Shown: piece after piece, positions 26,435 through 34,729 of the stretch
How the letters are laid out: each line of letters opens with the position of its first letter
Position numbering within the stretch: the first letter of the stretch is position 1
From: JAEKNW01 sp963677815
GTDB taxonomy: Bacteria > Cloacimonadota > Cloacimonadia > Cloacimonadales > JAFGVF01
Direction: 5' to 3'
Assembly (NCBI GenBank): GCA_963677815.1
Contig: OY782499.1
Location: forward strand, 1,550,001 to 1,614,000
Length of the DNA stretch: 64,000 bases
Notes under the pieces: model-generated
Told to the model about the DNA's origin: nothing
What the model saw: only the letters and a program-made list of their open reading frames with translations
Databases searched by the model: none
Program-made: the position numbers and the translations under genes

Positions 26435-29400
26435 TTAGAATTCTTCATAGATACTGAAGAAATAGGTTGGCTTACCAAATTTATCAAGGTCAGTATCCCA
26501 GGCAAAATCGAATTTGAGAACAAGATAGCCTAGACTAAATCTAGGTCCAAAACCTACCCCCATTTTTATATCTTTTAATTTATTATCTTTAATAGCATCA
26601 AAAGAATAATCACCTTCATCATAGTCATTTTCTCCCCAAATAACACCAACATCAGAGAAAACAGCTCCTCTAATATTACCTAAAATAACAGGTAAAGGGA
26701 AAGCTATATCAAGGTAATCTAAGAAAGGAAATCTAAGCTCAAGACTAGTTAAGAGCTTGTTCTTTCTTCCAGGTTCATCATCATAATAACCCCTTACTCC
26801 ATTAAAAGAATCAAGTTCAAAAGTATAAGCTCCTTTTCCTCTAGAAAAGCCACCAAGTATTCTACCAGCTAGAGAATAGCGTTTGTTAAAGAATTTGTAG
26901 CCTCTTATATCAAAGTAGTTAGTTATACTTTCTTCTTGTTTACTTCCAATATCTGCTTGTAAGGTGTAAATCCCACGCCAACCCATTAAAGGACCTGTAG
27001 GACCGTAAAGGGAATTATCATGAACTAGAGAAAGGGTAGGTCTATAAATGTTATAGTCTTCTTTGATAAATGAAGGATGGATATCAGTACCAGCTTCCTC
27101 CCAATTCTCTTCATAATCATAAGAGACATCCCAATCTGATTTATAATTAAATACTAGATTAGTAAGTTCTATCCGCCAAAACTTATTAATAGGATAGTTA
27201 GTCATCAGACTAAGTCCCATTTGCTGTTCGTTTTCTCTATAATAGATATTCTGAAAAAGACTATTTCTATAGATTGATTCTGAGTTGATATAATGAATAC
27301 CTAAACCAAAATCAACCCTATAAGGTAGGTAGAGGTAACGCAAAGATAAGCTAGAATCATCAAGCTTTCCAGCTAGACCTAGATTAACTCCGAGTCCATG
27401 GTTACCCATAAGGTCAGAAAAACTAGCTTGGACAAATCCAACAGCACCATCAGAAGATGAATAACCAGCACCACCCCAGATATTATCTAGTCTAAATTTG
27501 AGATTATAATCTTTTATTTCAGGTGTGACTCTAAGAGAGTCTGGGACATCATCAATTTGGAAGTTAGTTAAGAAAACAAGACTATCAGATTTTTCCTCTT
27601 GTCTATTTTCTTTGAAATCAACAATTGTACCTTTAAAGTTTCTTAAATCAACAGAGACTTTTTCAAATTCTCTTTTAGTTTTACCAATTTGAAAGTATCT
27701 AGCTTCATTAAAGTAAAGCTTTGTATCATTATTGAAGGCTACTGCTTTAGGTGCTGGATAAGCTTCAAAAGATAAATCATCTAAAGGGAAATCACAGTAG
27801 TAGAGATCCCAACCCCTGTCATGATAATTTGAATAAAGTAGTTTAGATCTATCAGAGCTTAAATCATAGTCTAAGACACCAGAAATTACCTTGGTTACTT
27901 GGGCTTTTTGCTTATTTACTAAATCTAGTAGATATACGTTAGAAAGACTTTCATCACTCAAAACTAAGAGGGAATCATTACTAGCACCAACCCATTGAGG
28001 TAATTTATAGTTAGTTTGTCCAAAAGTGACTTGTTCAAAGCTCTTAGCTAAAATATCATAGATATAAATATGATTAGTTAAACCTGAGAAATAGCCATCT
28101 CTGATTCGTTCATTTTTAACTCTTTCAGAAGTGAAGGCTATTTTAGAACCATCTTGGGAAAATTTAGCTTGCCTGTTGAAATAGATGTCGTCAGTAATCT
28201 TGCTTAATTCGCGATTTGTTAAATCATAAATATAGAGGTCAGTTTGGAAATTACTTGCACCAGAGAAAACTATTTTGTCTGAAGTGCTTGCTATATCTAG
28301 TTCAAAAATAGATTCTATATCTGTAAATTCAAGTTCATCGATAAGCTTTCCATTGGTGTCCATGAAATAAATTTTATCTCTCGAGGAAGTCTTTGCTACG
28401 AAAGCAAATTTATCTCCTTGAGGGAACCATACTAAATTATTCTTGTCATAATTAAAACCTTCAAATTTACCAGTAGCCTCACCTGTGAAGATTTTCTTAT
28501 TATTTTTTTCTGGTTCATAAAAAGTACCTAGCCAGACAGATTGACGCCAATTCCTATCTGTAAAATAGATATAATGAGAGCCATCAGGACTAATCTTACC
28601 ACCATAGTTCCGTGAACCACCTTCATTTTCATGGTCTGTCAATCTATCACTTACTTCGTAAGGCATCTTCATTTCTACAAGGTAGGGGAGATACTTTCTT
28701 TTTAAATAGTTTTTCCAAGAAAGTTCTAGGTTGTGGAAAGTCATACCAAAGAGTTCTTGAGCTACTTTATCAGGATCACCTTGATTTCTAAAAGCATAGA
28801 ATAATTCCATTACCTTATCTCTACCATATTCACTATTAATGAAATTGAGGAATGATTCTCCCTGTCTATAAGCGAAATATCCACCTACTTGTTCAAGAGG
28901 AGCAAGTCTATCATTGAGTACCATATCTAAAATAAACATATCGTTATACTTCTCTTGACCTACTAATGATAAGAATTCGGGTAATCCTTCTGTAAACCAG
29001 AAAGGTAATCTAGAGTTTGTTGAGCCATAGGAACCTTTAAGAATAGACTGATTGTCTAAAGCATTTATATAAGCATGAGTAAGTTCATGAGTTAGCACAT
29101 TTTCTAAATCTTTATATGAACCATTAAAGGGAACAACAACCCTGTTTTTGTATGATTCTGTAAAACCTCCAACACCTTCAGATAGAAGTTGAGAGATTAC
29201 ATTTGTGGTCATGAAGTCTTGTTGGGAAGGGTAGACTATTAAAGGAATCCTACCACGGAGAGGGATATTAAAATCTTCTCTCAAGTAGTAGTAAGTATCT
29301 TCTGCTAAGACACTTATCATTTTACCAAAGCTATCTGAACCTTTAGGGAAATAAACATCGAAGTGAATAGTATTTATTTCAGACCATTCTTCTTTGCTAT

Positions 29401-29485
29401 CTTGAATCTTGTTTCGTCCGAAATACTGAGCATTTAAGATTATGATATTAAGTAGGATTAGCAATATTAATAGAAACTTTCTCAA
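26435..29485 (-). CDS. Metallopeptidase (MA clan) fused to WD40-like propeller and outer membrane beta-barrel
   Basis: 1016 aa from a TTG at 29485 behind AAGGAG. The signal peptide is followed by a gluzincin-type domain: VLTHELTHAY (HELTH at about 133-137) and PFWFTEGLPEF with the third ligand candidate Glu166. Residues about 280-600 repeat WD40/TolB-like propeller blades (KISPDGSHYIYF, DKFAFVAKTSS, AKFSQDGSKIAFTSE). The last 350 residues are a D15/BamA-like barrel (GFGPRFSLGYLVLKFDFAWD near the end, terminal aromatic). Probably an outer-membrane protein with its peptidase in the periplasm. It lies between MCE and C25 genes, suggesting a role in envelope or secreted-protein processing (inference). 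Confidence 0.82.
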   Translation of the reverse strand: MRKFLLILLILLNIIILNAQYFGRNKIQDSKEEWSEINTIHFDVYFPKGSDSFGKMISVLAEDTYYYLREDFNIPLRGRIPLIVYPSQQDFMTTNVISQLLSEGVGGFTESYKNRVVVPFNGSYKDLENVLTHELTHAYINALDNQSILKGSYGSTNSRLPFWFTEGLPEFLSLVGQEKYNDMFILDMVLNDRLAPLEQVGGYFAYRQGESFLNFINSEYGRDKVMELFYAFRNQGDPDKVAQELFGMTFHNLELSWKNYLKRKYLPYLVEMKMPYEVSDRLTDHENEGGSRNYGGKISPDGSHYIYFTDRNWRQSVWLGTFYEPEKNNKKIFTGEATGKFEGFNYDKNNLVWFPQGDKFAFVAKTSSRDKIYFMDTNGKLIDELEFTDIESIFELDIASTSDKIVFSGASNFQTDLYIYDLTNRELSKITDDIYFNRQAKFSQDGSKIAFTSERVKNERIRDGYFSGLTNHIYIYDILAKSFEQVTFGQTNYKLPQWVGASNDSLLVLSDESLSNVYLLDLVNKQKAQVTKVISGVLDYDLSSDRSKLLYSNYHDRGWDLYYCDFPLDDLSFEAYPAPKAVAFNNDTKLYFNEARYFQIGKTKREFEKVSVDLRNFKGTIVDFKENRQEEKSDSLVFLTNFQIDDVPDSLRVTPEIKDYNLKFRLDNIWGGAGYSSSDGAVGFVQASFSDLMGNHGLGVNLGLAGKLDDSSLSLRYLYLPYRVDFGLGIHYINSESIYRNSLFQNIYYRENEQQMGLSLMTNYPINKFWRIELTNLVFNYKSDWDVSYDYEENWEEAGTDIHPSFIKEDYNIYRPTLSLVHDNSLYGPTGPLMGWRGIYTLQADIGSKQEESITNYFDIRGYKFFNKRYSLAGRILGGFSRGKGAYTFELDSFNGVRGYYDDEPGRKNKLLTSLELRFPFLDYLDIAFPLPVILGNIRGAVFSDVGVIWGENDYDEGDYSFDAIKDNKLKDIKMGVGFGPRFSLGYLVLKFDFAWDTDLDKFGKPTYFFSIYEEF

Positions 29486-29495
29486 TTTTATCTCC

Positions 29496-30401
29496 TTAGA
29501 ATATTTTCAGGTCAATATATCTCTTTGGGTTATCTTTTATGTCTTGCAGTAAACTATCTGCTTTATTAATAGTCTTGTTAAGCCTTTCATAAAGTTCATC
29601 TTCTTCAAGAAGTTTTTTAACTGTATTATCTGATTGATTATAATTATCTACTAAAGAGTTTAGTTTTACAAGGAAAGATTTTAGTTCTTGCAAGTTATTA
29701 TCTAAATTGTTTAGAGTATTAGGAATATTAGTTAAAGTGGTGTCTATATTTGTTTTATTATCAACAAGGAGTTTAGTTAAGACTCTTGTAGATTTGCTTA
29801 AGTTATCAATGATTTGGGAAATATCCTGTTTATTATCAGAGATTATTGTATTAATTTGTTTAATAGTTTTATCAGAATTGCTAATTAAGGCTTTAGTGGA
29901 GTCTATTATATCTAACTTATTATTAATATTATTGATAAAGATGCTCAAATCACTAATTAATCCTTTAGCTTCATTAATCATTCCATAGATTGATGAACCA
30001 GATTTACCAACTTGAATTTTCGAGTAATCTAGCTTTTGGGATGAAGAACCAGGAATTATTTCAATATGATGTCCACCCATTAAAGAAGATTCTGAAGCAA
30101 TAAAATATGTATCTTCAGCTAGGTCAAAGTCTGGTATTTGAATAAGAGCTTTTACTAAAACTCCATCTTTCAAGAGAGAAATGTCTGTTGTCTTTCCTAT
30201 AGAAATACCATTTAGCTTAACTTTATCCCCTGGGTCTATGCCCTCTGTTGAGGAGAATTTGATAGTGATTTCAGCTCGATTACCAGCATAATATATATCT
30301 TTTAAAAAGATAGTTCCTAAGAAGAGAACTAATATTCCTAAGATAAAGAATAAACCAACCTTGATTTCAATAGCTCTTCTGTTCTTGTAGTAATTACTCA
30401 T
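29496..30401 (-). CDS. MCE/MlaD family lipid-transport protein
   Basis: 301 aa. One N-terminal membrane segment (VGLFFILGILVLFLGTIFL) is followed by an MCE domain at about 40-115 (FSSTEGIDPGDKVKLNGISIGK, ALIQIPDFDL, GGHHIEIIPG). A long helical and coiled-coil tail follows, rich in Asn/Lys/Asp/Ile. This is the layout of MlaD-type periplasmic lipid shuttles. The MlaE/MlaF permease and ATPase are not next to it, which is unusual for the family but common when loci are split. Starts 9 bases after the gene at 30411. Confidence 0.85.
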   Translation of the reverse strand: MSNYYKNRRAIEIKVGLFFILGILVLFLGTIFLKDIYYAGNRAEITIKFSSTEGIDPGDKVKLNGISIGKTTDISLLKDGVLVKALIQIPDFDLAEDTYFIASESSLMGGHHIEIIPGSSSQKLDYSKIQVGKSGSSIYGMINEAKGLISDLSIFINNINNKLDIIDSTKALISNSDKTIKQINTIISDNKQDISQIIDNLSKSTRVLTKLLVDNKTNIDTTLTNIPNTLNNLDNNLQELKSFLVKLNSLVDNYNQSDNTVKKLLEEDELYERLNKTINKADSLLQDIKDNPKRYIDLKIF

Positions 30402-30410
30402 TTATTATTC

Positions 30411-31661
30411 CTAAGTTTTTAATTTCTTTTTTTCGGCAGCAGGGAAGAGGACATTGTTGAGGATTAGTCTATACCCCTGAGAATTTTTGTGTAAATCAAG
30501 TACTGTTTCAGGATCTCCAATCAAATGGCGATAATCTTCTGGGTCATGGCCACCATAGAAAGTGAAAGTACCTTTTCCCAAATTTCCATGAATGTATTTT
30601 GTCTCTTCTGAATTTGGTATGTCTCCCAGAATAATCACACTTTTCTTGATCAAATCTTTTTTAAAGGAGGTGGTCATACCTAAAAAACCATCAATAATTG
30701 AAGAATGATTTTGAGTTAGCATAGTTGGAACTGGGTCAAACTTGGCTGAGAAGTCAAACAACTGAAAATAATCAGCTTCAGCTCCTCTAATAGCTGCATA
30801 ATCAGAACCATCAATATCTGAGTACTCATATATCATGGGATTTTCTTCTATCTTGAAATTTTCAAAGGCAAAAGTATGAGAGAAGTCCATCTTTGCTTTA
30901 TAGTTTGGATCAATACCATCACCATCAAATTCTTTGGGAACGATATCAGCTTCTCCTGCAGCTAGTGCTATATCAATAGTATCAGTTGCTCCACACATAG
31001 CAAAGAGAAAGCCACCTTCAACAACAAAAGCTCTTATCTTCTCAGCAACAGCATGCTTTAATTGCCATACTTTAGGAAAACCAAGCTTGCTAGCCATTTC
31101 TTCATTAATCCTGACTTCTTCTTGATACCAATCTGCAAATCTGTAAGAAGAATAGAATTTACCAAATTGTCCTGTGAAGTCTTCATGATGGAGGTGTACC
31201 CAATCATATTCATCTAAGCCTTTAGTAATAACCTCTTCATCCCAAAGAGTATCATACTCAATTCCAGCATAGGTGAGAGCTAAGGTAACCGCATCATCCC
31301 AAGGAACCTTATTCGGTGGAGTATAAACAGCTATTTTTGGTTCAACCTCTAATAATACAACATCCATATTTTCTTCATTTATCATAGCATAGATAGAACT
31401 AACTTCACTAGCTGAAATATTCTCATAAGTTACTCCTGATATATGCAGGTCATTGATGATGGTTTGACTATTATCACATAAGAAAGAACCGCCTCTGTAA
31501 TTAAGTAGCCATTTAGCTGTTTGTTGATTTTGTAGACTCCTAAAAACAACTCCATAAGCTTTGAGGTGATTATTTTGACTAGTATCCATAGGTATCAATA
31601 TTTGGCTATATATTAAAAGGTAAGTGCTTAATAAAAGCATTATTAACCATATCTTCTTCAT
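30411..31661 (-). CDS. Conserved secreted protein (family often mislabelled asparagine synthetase B)
   Basis: 416 aa with a signal peptide (MKKIWLIMLLLSTYLLIYSQ). The mature start ILIPMDTSQNNHLKAYGV and WLLNYRGGSFLCD match a family in the FCB group that is commonly annotated 'asparagine synthetase B'. Neither a class II amidotransferase Cys1 nor the PP-loop of true AsnB is present, and the protein is exported. Motifs such as YDWVHLHHEDFTGQFGKF and FVVEGGFLFAMCGATDTID suggest a class I glutamine-amidotransferase or DUF4159-like fold. Function unknown. Its ATG overlaps the stop of the duplicated hemW end, suggesting that it used to be translationally coupled to hemW. Confidence 0.7.
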   Translation of the reverse strand: MKKIWLIMLLLSTYLLIYSQILIPMDTSQNNHLKAYGVVFRSLQNQQTAKWLLNYRGGSFLCDNSQTIINDLHISGVTYENISASEVSSIYAMINEENMDVVLLEVEPKIAVYTPPNKVPWDDAVTLALTYAGIEYDTLWDEEVITKGLDEYDWVHLHHEDFTGQFGKFYSSYRFADWYQEEVRINEEMASKLGFPKVWQLKHAVAEKIRAFVVEGGFLFAMCGATDTIDIALAAGEADIVPKEFDGDGIDPNYKAKMDFSHTFAFENFKIEENPMIYEYSDIDGSDYAAIRGAEADYFQLFDFSAKFDPVPTMLTQNHSSIIDGFLGMTTSFKKDLIKKSVIILGDIPNSEETKYIHGNLGKGTFTFYGGHDPEDYRHLIGDPETVLDLHKNSQGYRLILNNVLFPAAEKKKLKT

Positions 31662-31879
31662 TCTTCCTCCATAAGTTCCGAGATAATGTAACTTGATATG
31701 AACTTTCCTTTGTCTGTCAAGCTAATCTTATTTTCCTTTACAAGCAACAAATCATAATCTTGGAATTTGGTCAGTGTCTCCATTTTCTTAGACAATATAT
31801 CATAATTATATTTATTCATTAGTTCACTGACTGATAGACCTGTATTTAGTCTAAGTTGGAGCATAATAAATTCATTCAT
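31658..31879 (-). pseudogene. Duplicated 3' end of hemW (73-codon fragment)
   Basis: The frame starts with ATGAATGAATTT and encodes the last ~70 residues of HemW, differing from the intact copy by one residue (LNTGL for LNTGI) and by the ending ELMEEE instead of ELMNE. It arose from the 211-bp tandem duplication at 31670-32091. ELMEEE with a TGA overlapping the next gene's ATG is presumably the original hemW end. It cannot fold as an enzyme; it may still be translated and keep the next gene coupled. Confidence 0.85.
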
Positions 31880-32091
31880 TCATAAGTTCCGAGATAATGT
31901 AACTTGATATGAACTTTCCTTTGTCTGTCAAGCTAATCTTATTTTCCTTTACAAGCAACAAATCATAATCTTGGAATTTGGTCAGTGTCTCCATTTTCTT
32001 AGACAATATATCATAATTATATTTATTCATTAGTTCACTGACTGATATACCTGTATTTAGTCTAAGTTGGAGCATAATAAATTCATTCATT
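31670..32091. repeat. 211-bp perfect-unit tandem duplication (one mismatch)
   Basis: Units 31670-31880 and 31881-32091 are identical except one base (GATAGACC against GATATACC). The unit length is not a multiple of three, so the copies read differently at the junction. The near identity shows a recent event. Confidence 0.95.
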
Positions 32092-32987
32092 TTATCTAAA
32101 TCACTTAAATTCTCTTGATTAGGGAATATAACTTTCTTTTGTAAGTCAGTTTCCCAAGCATAGAAGCTATTATTATTATAACGCATTTTATTAATTGTGC
32201 CATAAGCACCTGCCCCAAGGCCTATATAATCCTTTTGTTGCCAATATGCTAGATTATGTTGAGATTCATGGCCTAGTTTAGAAAAATTTGAAATTTCATA
32301 TTGCTTAAAATTGGCTTTTTCAAGCTTAAAGCAGATTAAATTATACATATCAGCCACAAGGTCGTCTTCTGGAAGACAAGCTTTATCGCTATACAAAATT
32401 GAATCAGAGTCAAGTGATAAACAATAGATTGATATATGATCAAGCCCAAGGTCTATAAATTTGCTTATATCTTCTTCTAAATCTCTGATGTTTTGTCCAG
32501 GAATTCCATAGATTAGATCACCTGAAATGTTGTAAAAGCCTTTTTGCCTCAGTTTAGGAATTAGATTAACTACTTGTTCAGGCCTATGCTTTCTTCCTAA
32601 ATATTTTAAGAAAACATCATTCATTGTTTGAATGCCTAATGAAATTCTATTTACTCCTGAATATATCAAATTGTCTAAGTAGGAATTTGTCAGGGTAATA
32701 GGGTTACACTCAAGACTAATTTCACAGCTAGCTTTTCTCTCTGGAAACTCTGCAAGAATCTCTTTTAGCATAGTGCCAGACATTAGTGAAGGACTACCTC
32801 CCCCAAAGTAAATGCTTTTAGCTCTAAAAGAAAAATCTTGCTCTAGAATATCTATTTCTTTTCTTAGTAAGTCAAGATAAGAAAGCTGTTTTTTTTGAGA
32901 GTAATTCTCTGTATAAAATGAGCAATAACCACACCTACTCGTGCAGAATGGGTAATGGATATAGATATGCTCAATATTCTTTTTCAC
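31872..32987 (-). CDS. hemW: HemW-like radical SAM protein
   Basis: 371 aa from a GTG at 32987 that overlaps the lepB TAG stop. Radical SAM motif HYPFCTSRCGYCSF (Cys15, Cys19, Cys22), then FGGGSPSLMSG, SLECNPITLT, NRISLGIQTMND, GDLIYGIPGQ and GLGAGAYG. It has the CxxxCxxC pattern with the HemW-type Phe spacing rather than that of the oxygen-independent HemN decarboxylase. HemW proteins bind haem and are thought to be haem chaperones. The C-terminal end has been swapped from ELMEEE to ELMNE by the tandem duplication, which probably has little effect. Confidence 0.88.
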   Translation of the reverse strand: MKKNIEHIYIHYPFCTSRCGYCSFYTENYSQKKQLSYLDLLRKEIDILEQDFSFRAKSIYFGGGSPSLMSGTMLKEILAEFPERKASCEISLECNPITLTNSYLDNLIYSGVNRISLGIQTMNDVFLKYLGRKHRPEQVVNLIPKLRQKGFYNISGDLIYGIPGQNIRDLEEDISKFIDLGLDHISIYCLSLDSDSILYSDKACLPEDDLVADMYNLICFKLEKANFKQYEISNFSKLGHESQHNLAYWQQKDYIGLGAGAYGTINKMRYNNNSFYAWETDLQKKVIFPNQENLSDLDKMNEFIMLQLRLNTGISVSELMNKYNYDILSKKMETLTKFQDYDLLLVKENKISLTDKGKFISSYIISELMNE

Positions 32988-34024
32988 TATTTTACTAACT
33001 TAAAGATTCTATCCCAACGGATTTTACCAGATCTGTTAACTGCATCTCGGCCTTGCATTCTATCCACAGAAGATTCATCTCTAGAGAAGAAGATAATACT
33101 TGGTGTACCACTAATATTATCCCTGGATAGAAAACCCCAATATCTACCATCATAGCTATTATTACGATTATCACCCATAACAAAATAATTATCTTGAGGA
33201 ACTACAACAGGACCAAAGTTATCAGGTGTACCCATCTCTTTCTCACCCCAAGTGATTTGGTAAGGATTTGTCTCGGTAGCATTGTATTCTCTCAAAAATG
33301 GCTCAAATCTCTTGTCAGGACCCTGTAAATGTAGATTGCTCAAATCTTCATTAAGTCCATTAAAATTGAAATAAATATATTGGGCCACTGCTTCAGGAGT
33401 ATTAGAACCAAAGTTATTAACATAACTAGCTCTATTGGTATTGTATAGGTTGGTAAATTGATTTAATAGTTTAGGGTAGTTGAAATACGTTTTATAAACA
33501 CCATGGAAATTACCAATATTGTTACCATTAACTATAATTTCCCTGTTCACTATTTGCACAGTATCTCCTGGTTCACCAATAACTCTTTTTACTACATTCT
33601 TGGGGGCATAATAGGTCAAGCCAAACCAAGTCCATGCATGGATATCAAAGAATTTAGCAGTATTTATAAATAAGGGTGGGTATAAGGCTTTGTAATGGCC
33701 AGTATATTTAGCAAAAGGATTAAGAGAGCTTTGCGGGTCACTTAAATCAAAATCATTTGGATTATCTGGATCAGTTGGCATTCTAAAAGTAACAATATCT
33801 CCACGTTCAGGGTCTGTGAAGTGATATTTCATCTTGTTGGCAACTAAATAATCCCCAACTAATAAGGTGTTTTCCATTGAACCAGAAGGGATTTTGAAAT
33901 TCTGAAAAGTGAAATTACGGATAATCATTGCTACTACTAAAGCATATAGAATTGCTTCAACCCAGTCTTGAACAAAAGGCTTTTTCTTCTTTGCTATTTG
34001 TTTCTTATTTATTTTGTTACTCAT
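32987..34024 (-). CDS. lepB: Signal peptidase I
   Basis: 345 aa. One N-terminal membrane segment (WVEAILYALVVAMIIRNFTF) is followed by the catalytic Ser in KIPSGSMENTLLVGD (Ser49) and the catalytic Lys in VVKRVIGEPGDTVQ (Lys146), then YFVMGDNRNNSYDGRYWGF. The insert between the Ser and Lys boxes makes it longer than the E. coli enzyme, as in other FCB bacteria. It cleaves signal peptides of the many exported proteins here. Coupled to hemW by a one-base stop/start overlap. Confidence 0.94.
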   Translation of the reverse strand: MSNKINKKQIAKKKKPFVQDWVEAILYALVVAMIIRNFTFQNFKIPSGSMENTLLVGDYLVANKMKYHFTDPERGDIVTFRMPTDPDNPNDFDLSDPQSSLNPFAKYTGHYKALYPPLFINTAKFFDIHAWTWFGLTYYAPKNVVKRVIGEPGDTVQIVNREIIVNGNNIGNFHGVYKTYFNYPKLLNQFTNLYNTNRASYVNNFGSNTPEAVAQYIYFNFNGLNEDLSNLHLQGPDKRFEPFLREYNATETNPYQITWGEKEMGTPDNFGPVVVPQDNYFVMGDNRNNSYDGRYWGFLSRDNISGTPSIIFFSRDESSVDRMQGRDAVNRSGKIRWDRIFKLVK

Positions 34025-34137
34025 ACTTTATAGACCTTTTTTCTTATTTAAGCTTTAAGAGATTAATAATATTTACTTTAAGCAGACCACATTTTAAACT
34101 ATATGTGTTAAGTTCAAGTAAAAATCATATTTGAATA

Positions 34138-34166
34138 TTAATTTTAGTAAACTGCTCTCATGTCAA
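34138..34166 (-). promoter_or_regulatory. Candidate promoter for lepB-hemW
   Basis: TTGACA (34166-34161), a 17-base spacer, then AATTAA (34143-34138) on the minus strand, about 110 bases before the lepB start. The -10 is weak. Confidence 0.35.
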
Positions 34167-34224
34167 TAAAAAAGTAAGAGTCTCTCTCAAGTAGAGTGAA
34201 AAATACGATTAATAATAAATAAGG

Positions 34225-34292
34225 TTCTCTCTCAAGTAGAGTGGGTAACATGATAAATATTGCTGTAAGATATATAACAAATATAGAGTCCA
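34225..34292. repeat. Dispersed repeat carrying CTCTCAAGTAGAGTG
   Basis: TCTCTCAAGTAGAGTGGGTAACATGATAAATATTG... is repeated with few changes at 45249-45313; the short core TCTCTCTCAAGTAGAGTG also stands alone at 34181-34198. Non-coding. Confidence 0.6.
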
Positions 34293-34329
34293 TAGCTAGA
34301 GGTAAATTCTTCTTATTAGCTTTTAGCTA

Positions 34330-34428
34330 ATGGCGGAGAAAATCTCCATCTACCTTCGCTAATACATTATACATAGCTTAAGCGTAGTAGAAAGCTTCGG
34401 AGGAAAAACCGTCCGACAAATACTCTCC
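34330..34428. repeat. 99-bp dispersed repeat, copy 1
   Basis: Matches the reverse complement of 50706-50804 at 97 of 99 positions. It contains internal hairpins (GGAGAAAATCTCC; GCTTCGGA with TCCGAAG just outside). No reading frame. It fills part of the 700-base gap between lepB and the TolC gene. Confidence 0.85.
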
Positions 34429-34477
34429 GAAGGTTCACACCAACAGATAATGGACTATATAAATGCACTTTTATACC

Positions 34478-34529
34478 AGCTACAGAGTAGCGACAAAAAA
34501 AGCCTTAAAGATGTCGCTCCTCTGGAGCT
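34478..34529. repeat. Hairpin repeat with GATGTCGCT...CTCTGGAGCT
   Basis: AGCTACAGAGTAGCGAC pairs with GTCGCTCCTCTGGAGCT around a 17-base loop. The right arm recurs at 53260-53290 (GATGTCGCT twice, then ACTCTGGAGCT). REP-like. Confidence 0.55.
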
Positions 34530-34606
34530 ATGAGGAATTTAATCTTCTTGATTCACTATTATTTTTTTGATCCTATTCTACTTTAGAGAGCTTTGAAATA
34601 TGTTAA

Positions 34607-34660
34607 TTGTTAATATCTCAAATAATAATTGGGAATTCATAGAGATAGTAACAATCAAGG
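34607..34660. repeat. Dispersed palindromic repeat, copy B
   Basis: TTGTTAATATCTC and GAGATAGTAACAA arms around AATTGGGAATTC, then TCAAGGAACA. Same family as 12901-12953 and 55449-55507. Confidence 0.6.
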
Positions 34661-34671
34661 AACAAGCAATA

Positions 34672-34702
34672 AAGTGTAAGGTCTATTTCAGACCTTACAC
34701 TT
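34672..34702 (-). terminator. Terminator of the efflux operon
   Basis: AAGTGTAAGGTCT pairs with AGACCTTACACTT around a 5-base loop; minus-strand tail TTATTG is a weak T-run. It lies 28 bases after the TolC stop. Confidence 0.65.
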
Positions 34703-34729
34703 AAAAATATAGACACCTGTTTAAGTACT

